Of a stretch of DNA of 64,000 nucleotides, positions 54,593-63,984 are shown piece by piece; the stretch's first letter is position 1; each line of letters begins with the position of its first letter. This stretch comes from Zhongshania marina (lineage in GTDB: Bacteria; Pseudomonadota; Gammaproteobacteria; Pseudomonadales; Spongiibacteraceae): assembly GCF_002915595.1 (NCBI RefSeq), contig NZ_PQGG01000019.1:236298-300297 (forward strand), in the 5' to 3' direction. Both the position numbers and the translations under genes were made by a program. Below the pieces are notes generated by a model, which saw only the letters and a program-made list of their open reading frames with translations, was not told the origin of the DNA and did no database searches.

Positions 54593-57355
54593 TTGCAACG
54601 CAAGCTCAGCGGCGCACTCTTTCTAGCAATCGCACTCGTCATGGGTGCCCGCGGTTACTACACCTATACCCAAATCAGCGCGCATAACCACGAAACCATC
54701 CACAACGATCTTCTACAACTCGAAAATACCTTTCGCGCATTCATTCGTCATTCGAACAATGAAGTGCTTCGACTAGCCCACAATCCTGCAGTTAGCGATT
54801 TTTTAACCGCCGATCAAAACTCACCCAATAGCATGCCAATGCTAGTGAATTTGGACTCAGTGGCGTATTACTCCCCCGGCGGCCACGCCCTAGCAATAAC
54901 TGAGGGAGCCAATTCAGCACCGGGGACAATCCCCAAAAATGCGAAAGACCACGTCAGCTCAGCGCCGATTGCCTTCATAGACTGCGACACTAGCTGTTAT
55001 CAGCGGGCTTATATCCCCATAAAAGACAGCCTCGAACAAACCTACGTCGTCAATCTAAACCGCTCAGCCGAGTATTTAATCAAGGGTTTTGCTGAAATCA
55101 GCGGCGCTGAAATCGCGATAATATCGATGGCCGACTCCCAAAAGCTATCGACGGCACCGACGCTTCTACTAGCAAGCCACAGCGACAAAACTCAGGATAT
55201 ACTGCGAAAATTAGCTGCGAACATTGATTTTACGGACTATATAAACAAAGGCTTTTTTGACGAAAGCAGCTCCCATAGCGCGCGGGTGTTTCCATTAAAC
55301 ACCAATCTAGACGACCATCTCTACGCGCTCATTTTATTAGATCACGCCAAGGTCTACGAACGGGACTTTCAATCAGTAAAAGATATTTTTCTAACCTCAC
55401 TTATTACCTTAGCGATTATACTCGGTCTCATTACCCTAATTTTAAGACCATCGCTAAAGCGTCTTTCGGAGTTAACCAAGGTTCTCCCCCTGCTCCCCCA
55501 TGGCCGATTCAATGAAGCAAGACAGTCACTCAAAAAATTAGATTCTACGCCGCGCTGGAATGACGAAATTGACGTGCTAGTTACAACCCTCGGCAAGATG
55601 ATTGATTCACTCGACAGCATGGATCAAATTGTAAACGATCATAAAAACGAACTAGCGCAAAAAATTGAGGCACTTACCGAGGCCAAGATTTTTAATGAAA
55701 CCCTGCTAGACAGCTCTCCACTTGCCATTCTAATTCACGACGTTAACGGCAATATTAGCAATATAAACAAACTCGGGCGCCAATTAACCGGTTTAAAAGA
55801 ACAGTCACCGCCATCGGCAAATATCAATACCTGGATTCGAGACGGGCACCAAAATAAAAGTTTGAGTATTTCACTCAGACCGCTACTAAACCGCGAAGGA
55901 AATAAAACCCAAGGCGAAACCACCTTTTACACGGCCGACGGCCGCAAGCTGGATTTTCTGTGGACCCACAGCAGCCTACAGGTCGGTGGCGAACTTAAAA
56001 TACTTTCTTTAGGGATTGATGTCACCGAGCGTCGCGAAGCTACCGAGAGCTTGCGCTGGCTAGGACAACACGACCGTGTAACCGGTTTATTAAACCGCAG
56101 CAGTTTTACCGAAGACGCAAATAATTACATCAGCAAAAATCAAACACGGTCGCTGATCGAATTACTGATGCTAGATATTGACGATTTCGCCACCTTTAAC
56201 GACCGCCACGGCTTTGACGCTGGCGATAAACTGCTCAATGATTTTGCCGCCCATTTATATACGTCCCTGCCACCCGATACGCTTATCTCGCGCACGGGCT
56301 CTGGGGAATTTTGCGCTCTAATTCACCATGACAAGGCATCGAAGGCGAGCACTAAAGACCTTTGCCTAGATCACTTAACGCGCTTTACATTCCGCTTTGG
56401 CGACGAAGAGGAAGAGGAAGAGGTCTGCCTATCTGGTGTCGTTGACTCTTACCACGACAGTTTAAGTGGTATCGACGAGCTCATATCGAATACCACTTCT
56501 ACCATGCTACGGGTAAAGAACAAGCTACGCGGGCATTTATTTTACGCTAGTGATGACGACGCAGAGACCAGCCGCTCCTCTCGCCACCAAAAATATCAAA
56601 TGAAAGAGCAGCTTGTTTCCGCATTGAATGAAAACCGCTTGGTATTGTTCTATCAGCCGATTCTTAATCTCAGCAGCAACCGTATTAGCCACTGCGAATG
56701 CTTGGTAAGAATGCTCGACGACGAGGGGCAATTTATTGCCCCCGCCAAATTTCTTGGCATAGCGTCTGAGTCGGGCTTGTTGCCTAAACTCGATTACTCA
56801 GTCATTGAAAAAGCAATGCGCCAACAAAGCCTTTGGGAAGAGTCTGGTATCACCACGGGTTTAAGCATAAATGTAACCGCCCCCACCTTAGAACAGGCAG
56901 ACTTCAAGCAACGTATAGAAGAATTAATTCACTTAACTGGCGCAAACCCGCATCGATTGATTTTTGAAATTGTTGAAACCGATGCGATTTCAAACCTTGC
57001 CGTCACCCACGATTTACTTCATCACTTTAAATCCATCGGCGCCAAAATCGCCTTCGACGACTTCGGAATTGGCTTCACATCCTTTGAGTATGTGCGAGAA
57101 CTTCCAGTTGATTATATTAAAATCGACCAATCATTTATTCGCTTTATTCACGAGCGCGAGCAAGACCGCGTGCTAGTAAAATCAATGGTTGAAATGAGCC
57201 ATAGCCTTGACAAAAAAGTTATTGTGGAAGGCGTAGAAAACCGTGCAGCCTTAGACATAGTGCGGGACATCGGCGTTGAATACATTCAGGGCTATTATAT
57301 CTGTCGGCCGATGCCGATAAGTGCACTGGACCTGTCACTACATCTTCGCAAATAA
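54593..57355 (+). CDS. Membrane GGDEF-EAL c-di-GMP protein with sensor and PAS domains
   Basis: About 920 residues: TM1 (about 5-24), extracytoplasmic sensor, TM2 (about 264-282), HAMP-like linker, PAS (about 365-475), GGDEF and EAL. The GGDEF loop is Gly569-Ser-Gly-Glu-Phe, so cyclase activity is doubtful. The EAL site reads Glu702-Cys-Leu but keeps SINVTA, FEIVETDA, DDFGIGFTSFEY, IKIDQSF, VEGVEN and QGYYICRP, so phosphodiesterase activity is plausible. The start is unclear: TTG 54593, or a non-ATG start near 54527-54530. Confidence 0.85.
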   Translation: MQRKLSGALFLAIALVMGARGYYTYTQISAHNHETIHNDLLQLENTFRAFIRHSNNEVLRLAHNPAVSDFLTADQNSPNSMPMLVNLDSVAYYSPGGHALAITEGANSAPGTIPKNAKDHVSSAPIAFIDCDTSCYQRAYIPIKDSLEQTYVVNLNRSAEYLIKGFAEISGAEIAIISMADSQKLSTAPTLLLASHSDKTQDILRKLAANIDFTDYINKGFFDESSSHSARVFPLNTNLDDHLYALILLDHAKVYERDFQSVKDIFLTSLITLAIILGLITLILRPSLKRLSELTKVLPLLPHGRFNEARQSLKKLDSTPRWNDEIDVLVTTLGKMIDSLDSMDQIVNDHKNELAQKIEALTEAKIFNETLLDSSPLAILIHDVNGNISNINKLGRQLTGLKEQSPPSANINTWIRDGHQNKSLSISLRPLLNREGNKTQGETTFYTADGRKLDFLWTHSSLQVGGELKILSLGIDVTERREATESLRWLGQHDRVTGLLNRSSFTEDANNYISKNQTRSLIELLMLDIDDFATFNDRHGFDAGDKLLNDFAAHLYTSLPPDTLISRTGSGEFCALIHHDKASKASTKDLCLDHLTRFTFRFGDEEEEEEVCLSGVVDSYHDSLSGIDELISNTTSTMLRVKNKLRGHLFYASDDDAETSRSSRHQKYQMKEQLVSALNENRLVLFYQPILNLSSNRISHCECLVRMLDDEGQFIAPAKFLGIASESGLLPKLDYSVIEKAMRQQSLWEESGITTGLSINVTAPTLEQADFKQRIEELIHLTGANPHRLIFEIVETDAISNLAVTHDLLHHFKSIGAKIAFDDFGIGFTSFEYVRELPVDYIKIDQSFIRFIHEREQDRVLVKSMVEMSHSLDKKVIVEGVENRAALDIVRDIGVEYIQGYYICRPMPISALDLSLHLRK

Positions 57356-57388
57356 CGGGGGCCAAAAGCCCTCCTCTTACTTCATGTA

Positions 57389-58876
57389 TTACGAAGCTGT
57401 GCTACGCACCCTAGACACCGCATTCTTCCAACCCGTATAGCGTCGCGCCCTATCGACCTCATTCATAGCCGGATCAAAACCACTTTCGCAGCGCCACAAT
57501 TCAGCTATTTCTTCCAAAGATTGGTAAATGCCTAATTGAAGCCCGGTTAAATAGGCTGCTCCCAAGGCGGTTGTTTCAGTCACCTGCGGGCGCTCGCACC
57601 GGCAATCCAACATATCCGCCAAACGCTGCACAACCCAATTATTCGCAACCATACCGCCATCAACCCGCAGGGTTTCAAAGTCTGCGCCATCGCCACGCAT
57701 GGCCTCTAATAAATCGCGGGTTTGATAACACACCGACTCCAAGGTTGCGCGCGCAATATGTGCAATCCCCGTGTCACGGGTTAAACCAAAAATAGCGCCC
57801 CTAGCATCAGGGTCCCAATACGGCGCACCTAAGCCTGTAAATGCTGGCACCATATACACGCCGTTGGAACTTTCTACGCTTTCTGCCAAGGCTTGAGTTT
57901 CAGACGCTGAGCCAATTAAATGCAAGCCGTCACGCAGCCATTGCACCGCTGCCCCTGCTACAAAGATGCTACCTTCCAGCGCATAGCAAACCTCGCCGCG
58001 AATTCGATATGCAACCGTGGTTAATAAGCGATTCTCCGAACGCAGCGCCGTCGCCCCAGTATTAAGCACCACAAAACAACCTGTACCGTAGGTACTCTTT
58101 ACCATACCTGGTTCAAAACATGCCTGACCTACCGTCGCTGCTTGCTGATCTCCGATCAGTGCGCAGACGGGAATGTCAGCGCCAAACCATTTTTTGTCGC
58201 AGCGGCCATAGTCATCGCAACTGTCTTTTACCTCCGGCAACATTGACTCGGGTATATTAAACAGCGCTAACAAATCAGGATCCCACTGCTGAGAGTGGAT
58301 ATTAAATAGCAATGTCCGCGATGCATTTGTCGCGTCGGTCGCGTGTTGCATACCGCCAGTTAAACGCCAAAGTAAAAAGCTATCTACCGTACCAAAGGCA
58401 AGTTCACCGGCTTCTGCACGCGCCCTAGCGCCAGCAACATTATTGAGTATCCAAGCAACTTTACTGCCAGAAAAATACGGATCGAGCAGTAAACCACTGC
58501 GCCGAGAAACGATATCTTCAACACCTTGAGCCTTTAGCTCAGCACAGCGCGCTGCGGTGCGCCGATCCTGCCAAACAATCGCAGGATAAACGGCTTCGCC
58601 GGTTTTACGATCCCACACAATGGTGGTTTCACGCTGATTTGTAATACCAATTCCGGCGATATCGCTTGCTGATATCCCCGCATTCTCTATTGCCTTTCGA
58701 CAGCTGCTTAAAGTTGTTTCCCAAATTTCTTCTGGATCATGCTCAACCCATGCATCTTGCGGATAATGCTGTGCGAATTCCTGCTGACCAACACCACAAA
58801 TTTCGCCGCCGGCATTAAAAACAATTGCACGCGAACTGGTAGTACCTTGGTCAACCGCCAGAATAAAAGTATCCAT
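57389..58876 (-). CDS. glpK: Glycerol kinase
   Basis: Phosphorylates glycerol to glycerol-3-phosphate. The 495 residues show [17 protein letters not shown] (phosphate 1), [62 protein letters not shown] and [14 protein letters not shown]. No glpF or glpD nearby, so it stands alone here. It converges with the GGDEF/EAL gene (33 bp between the stops, without a convincing terminator). Confidence 0.97.
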   Translation of the reverse strand: MDTFILAVDQGTTSSRAIVFNAGGEICGVGQQEFAQHYPQDAWVEHDPEEIWETTLSSCRKAIENAGISASDIAGIGITNQRETTIVWDRKTGEAVYPAIVWQDRRTAARCAELKAQGVEDIVSRRSGLLLDPYFSGSKVAWILNNVAGARARAEAGELAFGTVDSFLLWRLTGGMQHATDATNASRTLLFNIHSQQWDPDLLALFNIPESMLPEVKDSCDDYGRCDKKWFGADIPVCALIGDQQAATVGQACFEPGMVKSTYGTGCFVVLNTGATALRSENRLLTTVAYRIRGEVCYALEGSIFVAGAAVQWLRDGLHLIGSASETQALAESVESSNGVYMVPAFTGLGAPYWDPDARGAIFGLTRDTGIAHIARATLESVCYQTRDLLEAMRGDGADFETLRVDGGMVANNWVVQRLADMLDCRCERPQVTETTALGAAYLTGLQLGIYQSLEEIAELWRCESGFDPAMNEVDRARRYTGWKNAVSRVRSTAS

Positions 58877-58976
58877 TGGGAAATCGTCTCCTTATAACTC
58901 GTTACCACGCTATGATGGCAGAGACTAAAGAAGACGACCAGAATTTAGCTAGCTTTATAACGATATGTATCAGTAT

Positions 58977-59726
58977 TTACGCCAGTATGCCGCCATCGAC
59001 CCGAATATGTTCACCAGTGATATGGCAACCATCTTCAGAAGCTAGCATGGCAATCACACCAGCAACCACCTCAGGCCCCTTCGCGCCAGTCAAGGAAGTA
59101 ATTCTGCTCAGTAAATTGAAATCTGCATCTGCCGGAAATGTAACCCCCTGAGCCATATTGGTATTAATATCGCCTGGGCAAACACAATTTGCCCGCACAC
59201 CCCGTTTTGCATATTCAACAGCAATGCTGCGGGTCATTGCCAACACACCGCCTTTGCTTGCAGCGTAGGCCACGCCCCAGGGCAAACCCTGTAAAGACGC
59301 AGTAGATGCGGCATTGACAATATTTCCCTTGGTTTTTAGCAGCTCAGGCAACACCGCCTTACACAACATAAAAGTGCCAGTAAGATTAATGGCGATGATT
59401 TGATCCCATATGTTTTGCTCAAGCTCGTGGCAGTTCGAGAATCGTAAAATCCCCGCCATATTCACCACTGCATCCACGCCGCCAAACTCAGCCACGCAAG
59501 CATCAACACAGCGCTCTGCCGCGCCGACTTCGCCAATATCAAATCGATAAGCAACAGCCTCCCCGCCCGCTGATTTTATTTCATCAACAAGGGTATTGAT
59601 TTCAGCCTCGTTAATATCAGTACACCAGACTTTGCCGCCCTCTTCGGCCAAACGCAGCGCACTGGCGCGACCAATACCAGAACCCGCGCCAGTAATCAGC
59701 ACAACCTTATTTTCAAATCGCTTCAT
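58977..59726 (-). CDS. Short-chain dehydrogenase/reductase
   Basis: A 249-residue classical SDR: VVLITGAGSGIGRASALRLAEEG, acidic CTDINEAE (NAD preferred), AVVNMAG (Asn-Asn-Ala-Gly altered to Val-Asn-Met-Ala-Gly), AYAASKGGV with the catalytic Tyr and Lys, and the terminal HITGEHIRVDGG. Divergent from the acyl-CoA dehydrogenase pair. Probably a beta-oxidation-like or alcohol dehydrogenase step of the same region. Confidence 0.92.
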   Translation of the reverse strand: MKRFENKVVLITGAGSGIGRASALRLAEEGGKVWCTDINEAEINTLVDEIKSAGGEAVAYRFDIGEVGAAERCVDACVAEFGGVDAVVNMAGILRFSNCHELEQNIWDQIIAINLTGTFMLCKAVLPELLKTKGNIVNAASTASLQGLPWGVAYAASKGGVLAMTRSIAVEYAKRGVRANCVCPGDINTNMAQGVTFPADADFNLLSRITSLTGAKGPEVVAGVIAMLASEDGCHITGEHIRVDGGILA

Positions 59727-60021
59727 ATTTTTACCTATTATTATGTTCTGACAAGGATCTACACGGATGGCCTAACATCGCAGACATTGACCAAGCTAGT
59801 CTATCCCCCCAACGGATGACATCAATTAAATTGCAGAAAGCTAACTATCCAAGCGCCTCGATGACCGCTTTTGATAGTCCGTGTGACGTGTTTCGTCCTT
59901 GTCTTTAAAACCGCGTCGGCTAAGCTGAAGTCACCGTAATCGCCAGCCCATTCACCCTTGAGTGGGGCTATATGCGAACACTAAATTTTGTGCCTATGCC
60001 AAACCTTTTAAGGAGACCGAC
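59727..60021. other. Divergent intergenic region, SDR and acyl-CoA dehydrogenase
   Basis: About 295 bp that must hold the two divergent promoters. I see scattered half-sites similar to the 46.7/50.2 kb operators (GACATTGAC near 59790, ATGACATCA near 59817) but no palindrome of the same spacing, and no confident -35/-10 pair. Confidence 0.35.
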
Positions 60022-61212
60022 GTGAGCGATCTCGATCAATTTCGACAAACAGTCCACGCGTGGCTAGAAGAAAACTGTCCGCCGTCACAGCGCCGCCCTA
60101 TTACCCGCGACGAACAAGTGTGGGCTGGAAAAAATAAAACTTTTCCCAGCAACGACGCCAAGCTTTGGTTTGAACGCATGCGAGACAAAGGTTGGACCGT
60201 GCCAGAGTGGCCGGTTGAATTAGGTGGTGGTGGCCTAGATGAACGTCAAGCCAAAATTTTAAAAGAAGAAATGAAGCGCTTAGGCTGTAGAACACCACTC
60301 TTCGATTTAGGCATTTGGATGCTCGGGCCGGCGGTTCTTGAATACGGCACCGAAGAACAGCGACAACAACATATCCCTAAAATCGCCCGCGGCGAAGTGC
60401 GTTGGTGCCAAGGCTACTCAGAACCGGGTGCAGGCTCTGACCTCGCCAGCTTACAAACCCGGGCAGAAGACAAGGGCGACCACTTTTTAGTGAATGGCGC
60501 GAAAATCTGGACGACCAATGCCGACAAAGCAGATTGGATATTTTGTTTAGTTCGCACCGACCCCAGCGCCAAGAAGCAGGAAGGTATTAGCTTTCTGTTA
60601 ATAAACATGGATGACCCCGGCGTATCTACCACACCCATTGAACTGATCAGCGGTGAGTCAGAGTTTTGCCAGACCTTTTTTGACAATGTAAAAGTGCCTA
60701 AGAGCAATCTTATCGGCGAGCTTAATAAGGGCTGGTCGGTTGCCAAATCGCTATTAAAGCATGAGCGTAAACTGATGGCCGAAATTGGTGGCGACACCCC
60801 TGGCCCAAGTTTTGGCCCGGTACAGGCGGCGCTTGAATACGTAGGATTGGATAGCAGCGGAAAATTAGCAGACCGCGGCCTGCGCGAGCAGCTAGTCAGC
60901 CACGAAATGGCATTCCGCGCGATTGGCCTCACGCATTTTCGCAGCTTTGAAGAACGTATGAACGGTGTTGCAGACAACAACGTACCGCTCATTATGAAAT
61001 ATGTTGGCACCGAAGAAAGTAAACGCAAAGAAGAAGTATTGATGGCGATACTAGGCCACCGTGCACTGGGCTGGAACGACACTGAATTTAACGACGATGA
61101 ACTGCTGACAAACCGCGGCTGGCTGTTTTCAAAAGCCCTATCCATCGCCGGCGGCACATCAGAAGTACAGATGAATATTATCGCCAAGCGGGTATTGGGT
61201 CTTCCCGAATAG
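60022..61212 (+). CDS. Acyl-CoA dehydrogenase (subunit 1)
   Basis: A 396-residue acyl-CoA dehydrogenase. GTG 60022 has AAGGAG six bases upstream and is preferred over 59962. Motifs: WCQGYSEPGAGSDLASLQTRA (FAD site), WTTNADKADWIFCLVRTD and the C-terminal AGGTSEVQMNIIAKRVLGLP. The position that holds the catalytic Glu in short/medium-chain enzymes (YEGT) is AGGT here. This subfamily is common in steroid and branched-chain degraders. Forty-nine bases before a second dehydrogenase. Confidence 0.92.
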   Translation: MSDLDQFRQTVHAWLEENCPPSQRRPITRDEQVWAGKNKTFPSNDAKLWFERMRDKGWTVPEWPVELGGGGLDERQAKILKEEMKRLGCRTPLFDLGIWMLGPAVLEYGTEEQRQQHIPKIARGEVRWCQGYSEPGAGSDLASLQTRAEDKGDHFLVNGAKIWTTNADKADWIFCLVRTDPSAKKQEGISFLLINMDDPGVSTTPIELISGESEFCQTFFDNVKVPKSNLIGELNKGWSVAKSLLKHERKLMAEIGGDTPGPSFGPVQAALEYVGLDSSGKLADRGLREQLVSHEMAFRAIGLTHFRSFEERMNGVADNNVPLIMKYVGTEESKRKEEVLMAILGHRALGWNDTEFNDDELLTNRGWLFSKALSIAGGTSEVQMNIIAKRVLGLPE

Positions 61213-61261
61213 GACCCAACTCCACACCCTATATAGACCGTGAATAAACCGGAGAACGGAC

Positions 61262-62383
61262 ATGACATTGGTATTAAACGAAGAGCAGCGTTTGCTCAAA
61301 GATACCGCCAAAGATTTTTTAGCACGGGTAATGCCGGTAGCCGCATTACGTGAATTGCGCGATCAAAAAGATGAGCTTGGCTTTAATCCAAACCACTGGC
61401 AGCAAATGGTTGAGCTTGGCTGGGCCAGCATGGTGTTACCAGAAGCCTACGACGGCTTAGACTTTGGTTATATGGGGCTTGGCGCGGTCATTGAAGAATC
61501 CGGACGCACCCTCGCCGCCTCCCCCTTATTCTCAACCGTGGTACTTGGATCAACCATTATTATTGAAGGTGGTAGCGAAGAACAAAAATCTACCTTCCTA
61601 CCGCAAATTGCTGCGGGCACTCTGAGCCTAGCTCTAGCTTTAGAAGAAAAACCTCACCATCAGCCATCTGACTTTGCGACCACCGCAGTAGCTGACGGCG
61701 ATGACTATATTATTAATGGCGAAAAATTATTTGTGCTAGATGGCCACAGTGCCGACTACCTAATTGTTGCTACTCGCCTGCAAACTGGCACGGGTCTATT
61801 CATCGTCGATGCCAATACCGATGGCATCGAACGCCGTCGCCATCACCTCATCGACAGCCGAAATGCGGCCACAGTACGCTTTAATCACGTGCGTGTTAAA
61901 GCATCTTCCCTCATTGGCAATGCCGAGCAGGGACAAGATATTCTCAACACCGCGATGGACTACGGACGCATTTGCCTCGCCGCTGAAATGCTCGGCGCTG
62001 CCAGCGAATGTTTCGAGCGCACCGTTGCGTACTTAAAAGAGCGAGATCAATTCGGCGTTAAAATTGGCAGTTTTCAGGCATTGCAGCATCGCGCCGCAAA
62101 AATGTTTATCGAGCTAGAATTATCTAAGTCTGTGGTCTTAGATGCGCTATCTGCGATAGACGAAAAACGCGCAGACTTACCGCAATTAGCAAGTCTTGCC
62201 AAAGCCAGATTAAACGACGTATTTGAATTAATCACCAACGAAGCCGTGCAAATGCATGGTGGTATTGGCGTCACCGATGAATTAGATATTGGCTTTTTTC
62301 TAAAGCGCTCTCGGGTTGCTACGCAAATTCTCGGCAACAGCCATTTTCATCGCGATCGCTACGCTAGCTTATGTGGATATTAA
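61262..62383 (+). CDS. Acyl-CoA dehydrogenase (subunit 2)
   Basis: A 373-residue acyl-CoA dehydrogenase of a different branch: MTLVLNEEQRLLKDTAKDFL at the N-terminus, LGAASECFERTVAYLKERDQ and QMHGGIGVTDELDIGFFLKRS at the C-terminus. It lacks the GTSE segment of its neighbour. GGAG lies just before the ATG. The close pairing of two unequal dehydrogenases suggests a heteromer, as known for bacterial steroid side-chain enzymes. Followed by a strong hairpin and the IS. Confidence 0.9.
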   Translation: MTLVLNEEQRLLKDTAKDFLARVMPVAALRELRDQKDELGFNPNHWQQMVELGWASMVLPEAYDGLDFGYMGLGAVIEESGRTLAASPLFSTVVLGSTIIIEGGSEEQKSTFLPQIAAGTLSLALALEEKPHHQPSDFATTAVADGDDYIINGEKLFVLDGHSADYLIVATRLQTGTGLFIVDANTDGIERRRHHLIDSRNAATVRFNHVRVKASSLIGNAEQGQDILNTAMDYGRICLAAEMLGAASECFERTVAYLKERDQFGVKIGSFQALQHRAAKMFIELELSKSVVLDALSAIDEKRADLPQLASLAKARLNDVFELITNEAVQMHGGIGVTDELDIGFFLKRSRVATQILGNSHFHRDRYASLCGY

Positions 62384-62410
62384 CGTAGTACTGATTAATC
62401 AAAACAAAAA

Positions 62411-62434
62411 AGCCCCGCAAAAATTTGCGGGGCT
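62411..62434. terminator. Strong hairpin after acyl-CoA dehydrogenase gene
   Basis: AGCCCCGCAAA / TTTGCGGGGCT, up to 11 bp of pairing with 8 bp of GC-rich core, 27 bp after the stop. On the plus strand the expected T-tract is missing: the bases after 62434 are the IS left end. On the minus strand a T-rich run follows (TTTTTGTTTT). It was probably the operon's original intrinsic terminator, now cut off from its T-tract by the IS. Confidence 0.75.
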
Positions 62435-62453
62435 CAGATCCCTGACAAACCCC
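62435..62453 (+). repeat. IS left terminal inverted repeat
   Basis: CAGATCCCTGACAAACCCC pairs with the right end (CAGACTGCTGACAAAGTCC inverted, 63982-64000). It begins at the base after the chromosomal hairpin ends. Confidence 0.75.
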
Positions 62454-62604
62454 CGTATTTTTACTGGGGTTTGTCGTTTCTACGGCTCGTTCTCACACAG
62501 GCATAGAATTTAGGCGATTCCCCAAATTAATCACCAAGGTGCTTAAATCGCCTTCTAGTCGGCTTTTAGGGTGCTAATTCAGAGGTTTTAAACGACAAAA
62601 TGGC

Positions 62605-63948
62605 CTACGCTGCCATCAGTGCTATCTTTTTAATGTTTTGGGCGGCAGCTACCAATAAACATTGGCCTTGAACACGGTTTAATCCTTTATAACGTGCATA
62701 GCGGTAACCATGAAGCTGTTTTGCATCTGCAAAACTTCGCTCAACGGTTTCTTTTCGCCTCTTATAAATAACTTTCCCTTCTGATGTTAGCCTGTGCTGA
62801 TTAATCCGCTCCTTGCTCGCTTCCCAAACATGGCGGGTAACCGTTTTTACCTGCTTTGCGTTCCTGGTACAGCGTGATAGATGCTCACAGTGTTGGCAAA
62901 TACGTGGATCTGACTGGTAGTGGCGGTAACCTTCCCGATTAGTGGTTTTATAGATGAGCTGTTGACCCGCTGGGCACTTGTAGGTATCGCTATCGGCATC
63001 GTATTGATATTCACGTTTGTAGAAATAACCTTTCTTATGCGTGGGGCGGCGATAGCCCATTACACCGTACAGTCCTCGATCTTCAATGCCTTTACAAACG
63101 GCTGAGGTGAAGTATCCCGCATCTAGTCCTACTGCTTCTACTGGTAGGTCAAAGCGCTTAATTTGCCGGTCTAGCCGCTTCAGGTAAGGCACACTGTCAT
63201 GGATATTCCCCGGCGTAACGTGAACATCGGTAACGATGTTGCATTTACCATCGACTGTTCGATGATCTAAGTAAAAGAACCCTTTAGGCTTTTCATCTCG
63301 TACCATGTAGCCACTGTCGGGGTCGGTAGTGCTTTTATTTATTTCTCTGGTGACTGGCGCTTTCGTTGTCGGCGCTAACGGCTTTTTTCCGTGGCGTAAT
63401 CTGTCCTCCTCTACAGCGCTATCAAGCGCATCCATGTAATCTTGACGAGAGGCGGCGACCTGAACTTTGGTTTTCTTGTGTTTATTGGCGTTGGCTTTTA
63501 GGTGGGTCGAGTCGGTGAAGAGGTGCTTTCCTGATACCAGTCGTTTTGATATTGCCTGCAAAACGATTTCATCAAAGATTTGTTGGTATACACCTGACTC
63601 ATTAAACCGCCTGCGACGATTTTGACTAAATGTAGAGGCATCTGGGATTTTGTCCGTTAAGTTTAAACCTAAAAACCAACGATAAGCGACGTTCACTTGC
63701 ACTTCGCGAACCAGCTGGCGCTCACTGCGAACACCGAATAAGTAGCCAACTAACAACATCTTAAAGAGTAGTGTTGGATCTAAAGCTGGTCGCCCGTTAT
63801 CAGCACAGTAGAGATCTTTGACGAGATCATGAATAAAGCTGAAATCGATATGTTTATCGACTTTGCGCAGCAGGTGGTCTGAGGGGACTAGCTCGTCAAT
63901 ACAGACGAACTCCATCGAGGATTGGGTTTGCGGTCGAGTATTTAGCAT
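62605..63948 (-). CDS. IS1182-family DDE transposase
   Basis: A 447-residue transposase with an N-terminal DUF772 region (LFKMLLVGYLFGVRSERQLV, DASTFSQNRRRRFNESG) and a complete catalytic triad: Asp in LFTDSTHLKANA, Asp in VGLDAGYFTSAV and Glu in ETVERSFADAKQLHGYRYAR. A Cys/His cluster (ICQHCEHLSRCTRN) lies before the last motif. The frame is open, so it may be active. The ATG (63948) has a poor ribosome site (GGGG only one base away), consistent with low expression. Confidence 0.93.
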   Translation of the reverse strand: MLNTRPQTQSSMEFVCIDELVPSDHLLRKVDKHIDFSFIHDLVKDLYCADNGRPALDPTLLFKMLLVGYLFGVRSERQLVREVQVNVAYRWFLGLNLTDKIPDASTFSQNRRRRFNESGVYQQIFDEIVLQAISKRLVSGKHLFTDSTHLKANANKHKKTKVQVAASRQDYMDALDSAVEEDRLRHGKKPLAPTTKAPVTREINKSTTDPDSGYMVRDEKPKGFFYLDHRTVDGKCNIVTDVHVTPGNIHDSVPYLKRLDRQIKRFDLPVEAVGLDAGYFTSAVCKGIEDRGLYGVMGYRRPTHKKGYFYKREYQYDADSDTYKCPAGQQLIYKTTNREGYRHYQSDPRICQHCEHLSRCTRNAKQVKTVTRHVWEASKERINQHRLTSEGKVIYKRRKETVERSFADAKQLHGYRYARYKGLNRVQGQCLLVAAAQNIKKIALMAA

Positions 63949-63958
63949 GCCCCATTAT

Positions 63959-63984
63959 AAAAAATCCTCGCGCTTTGGCGAGGA
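63959..63984 (-). terminator. Terminator inside the IS right end
   Basis: On the minus strand TCCTCGC, a 6-nt loop, GCGAGGA, then TTTTTT, followed by TATAAT and the transposase ATG. It lies between the IS right end and the transposase, so it would stop outside transcription from entering the gene, a known insulation device of insertion sequences. Confidence 0.7.

Noticed and set aside
60414..61268. 284-codon frame antisense to the first acyl-CoA dehydrogenase
   Set aside because: Ser/Arg-rich shadow with no motif; the sense strand carries clear acyl-CoA dehydrogenase signatures.
62316..62513. 65-codon frame across the dehydrogenase end and IS edge
   Set aside because: Out of frame with the dehydrogenase, reads through the terminator hairpin and IS repeat; no motif.
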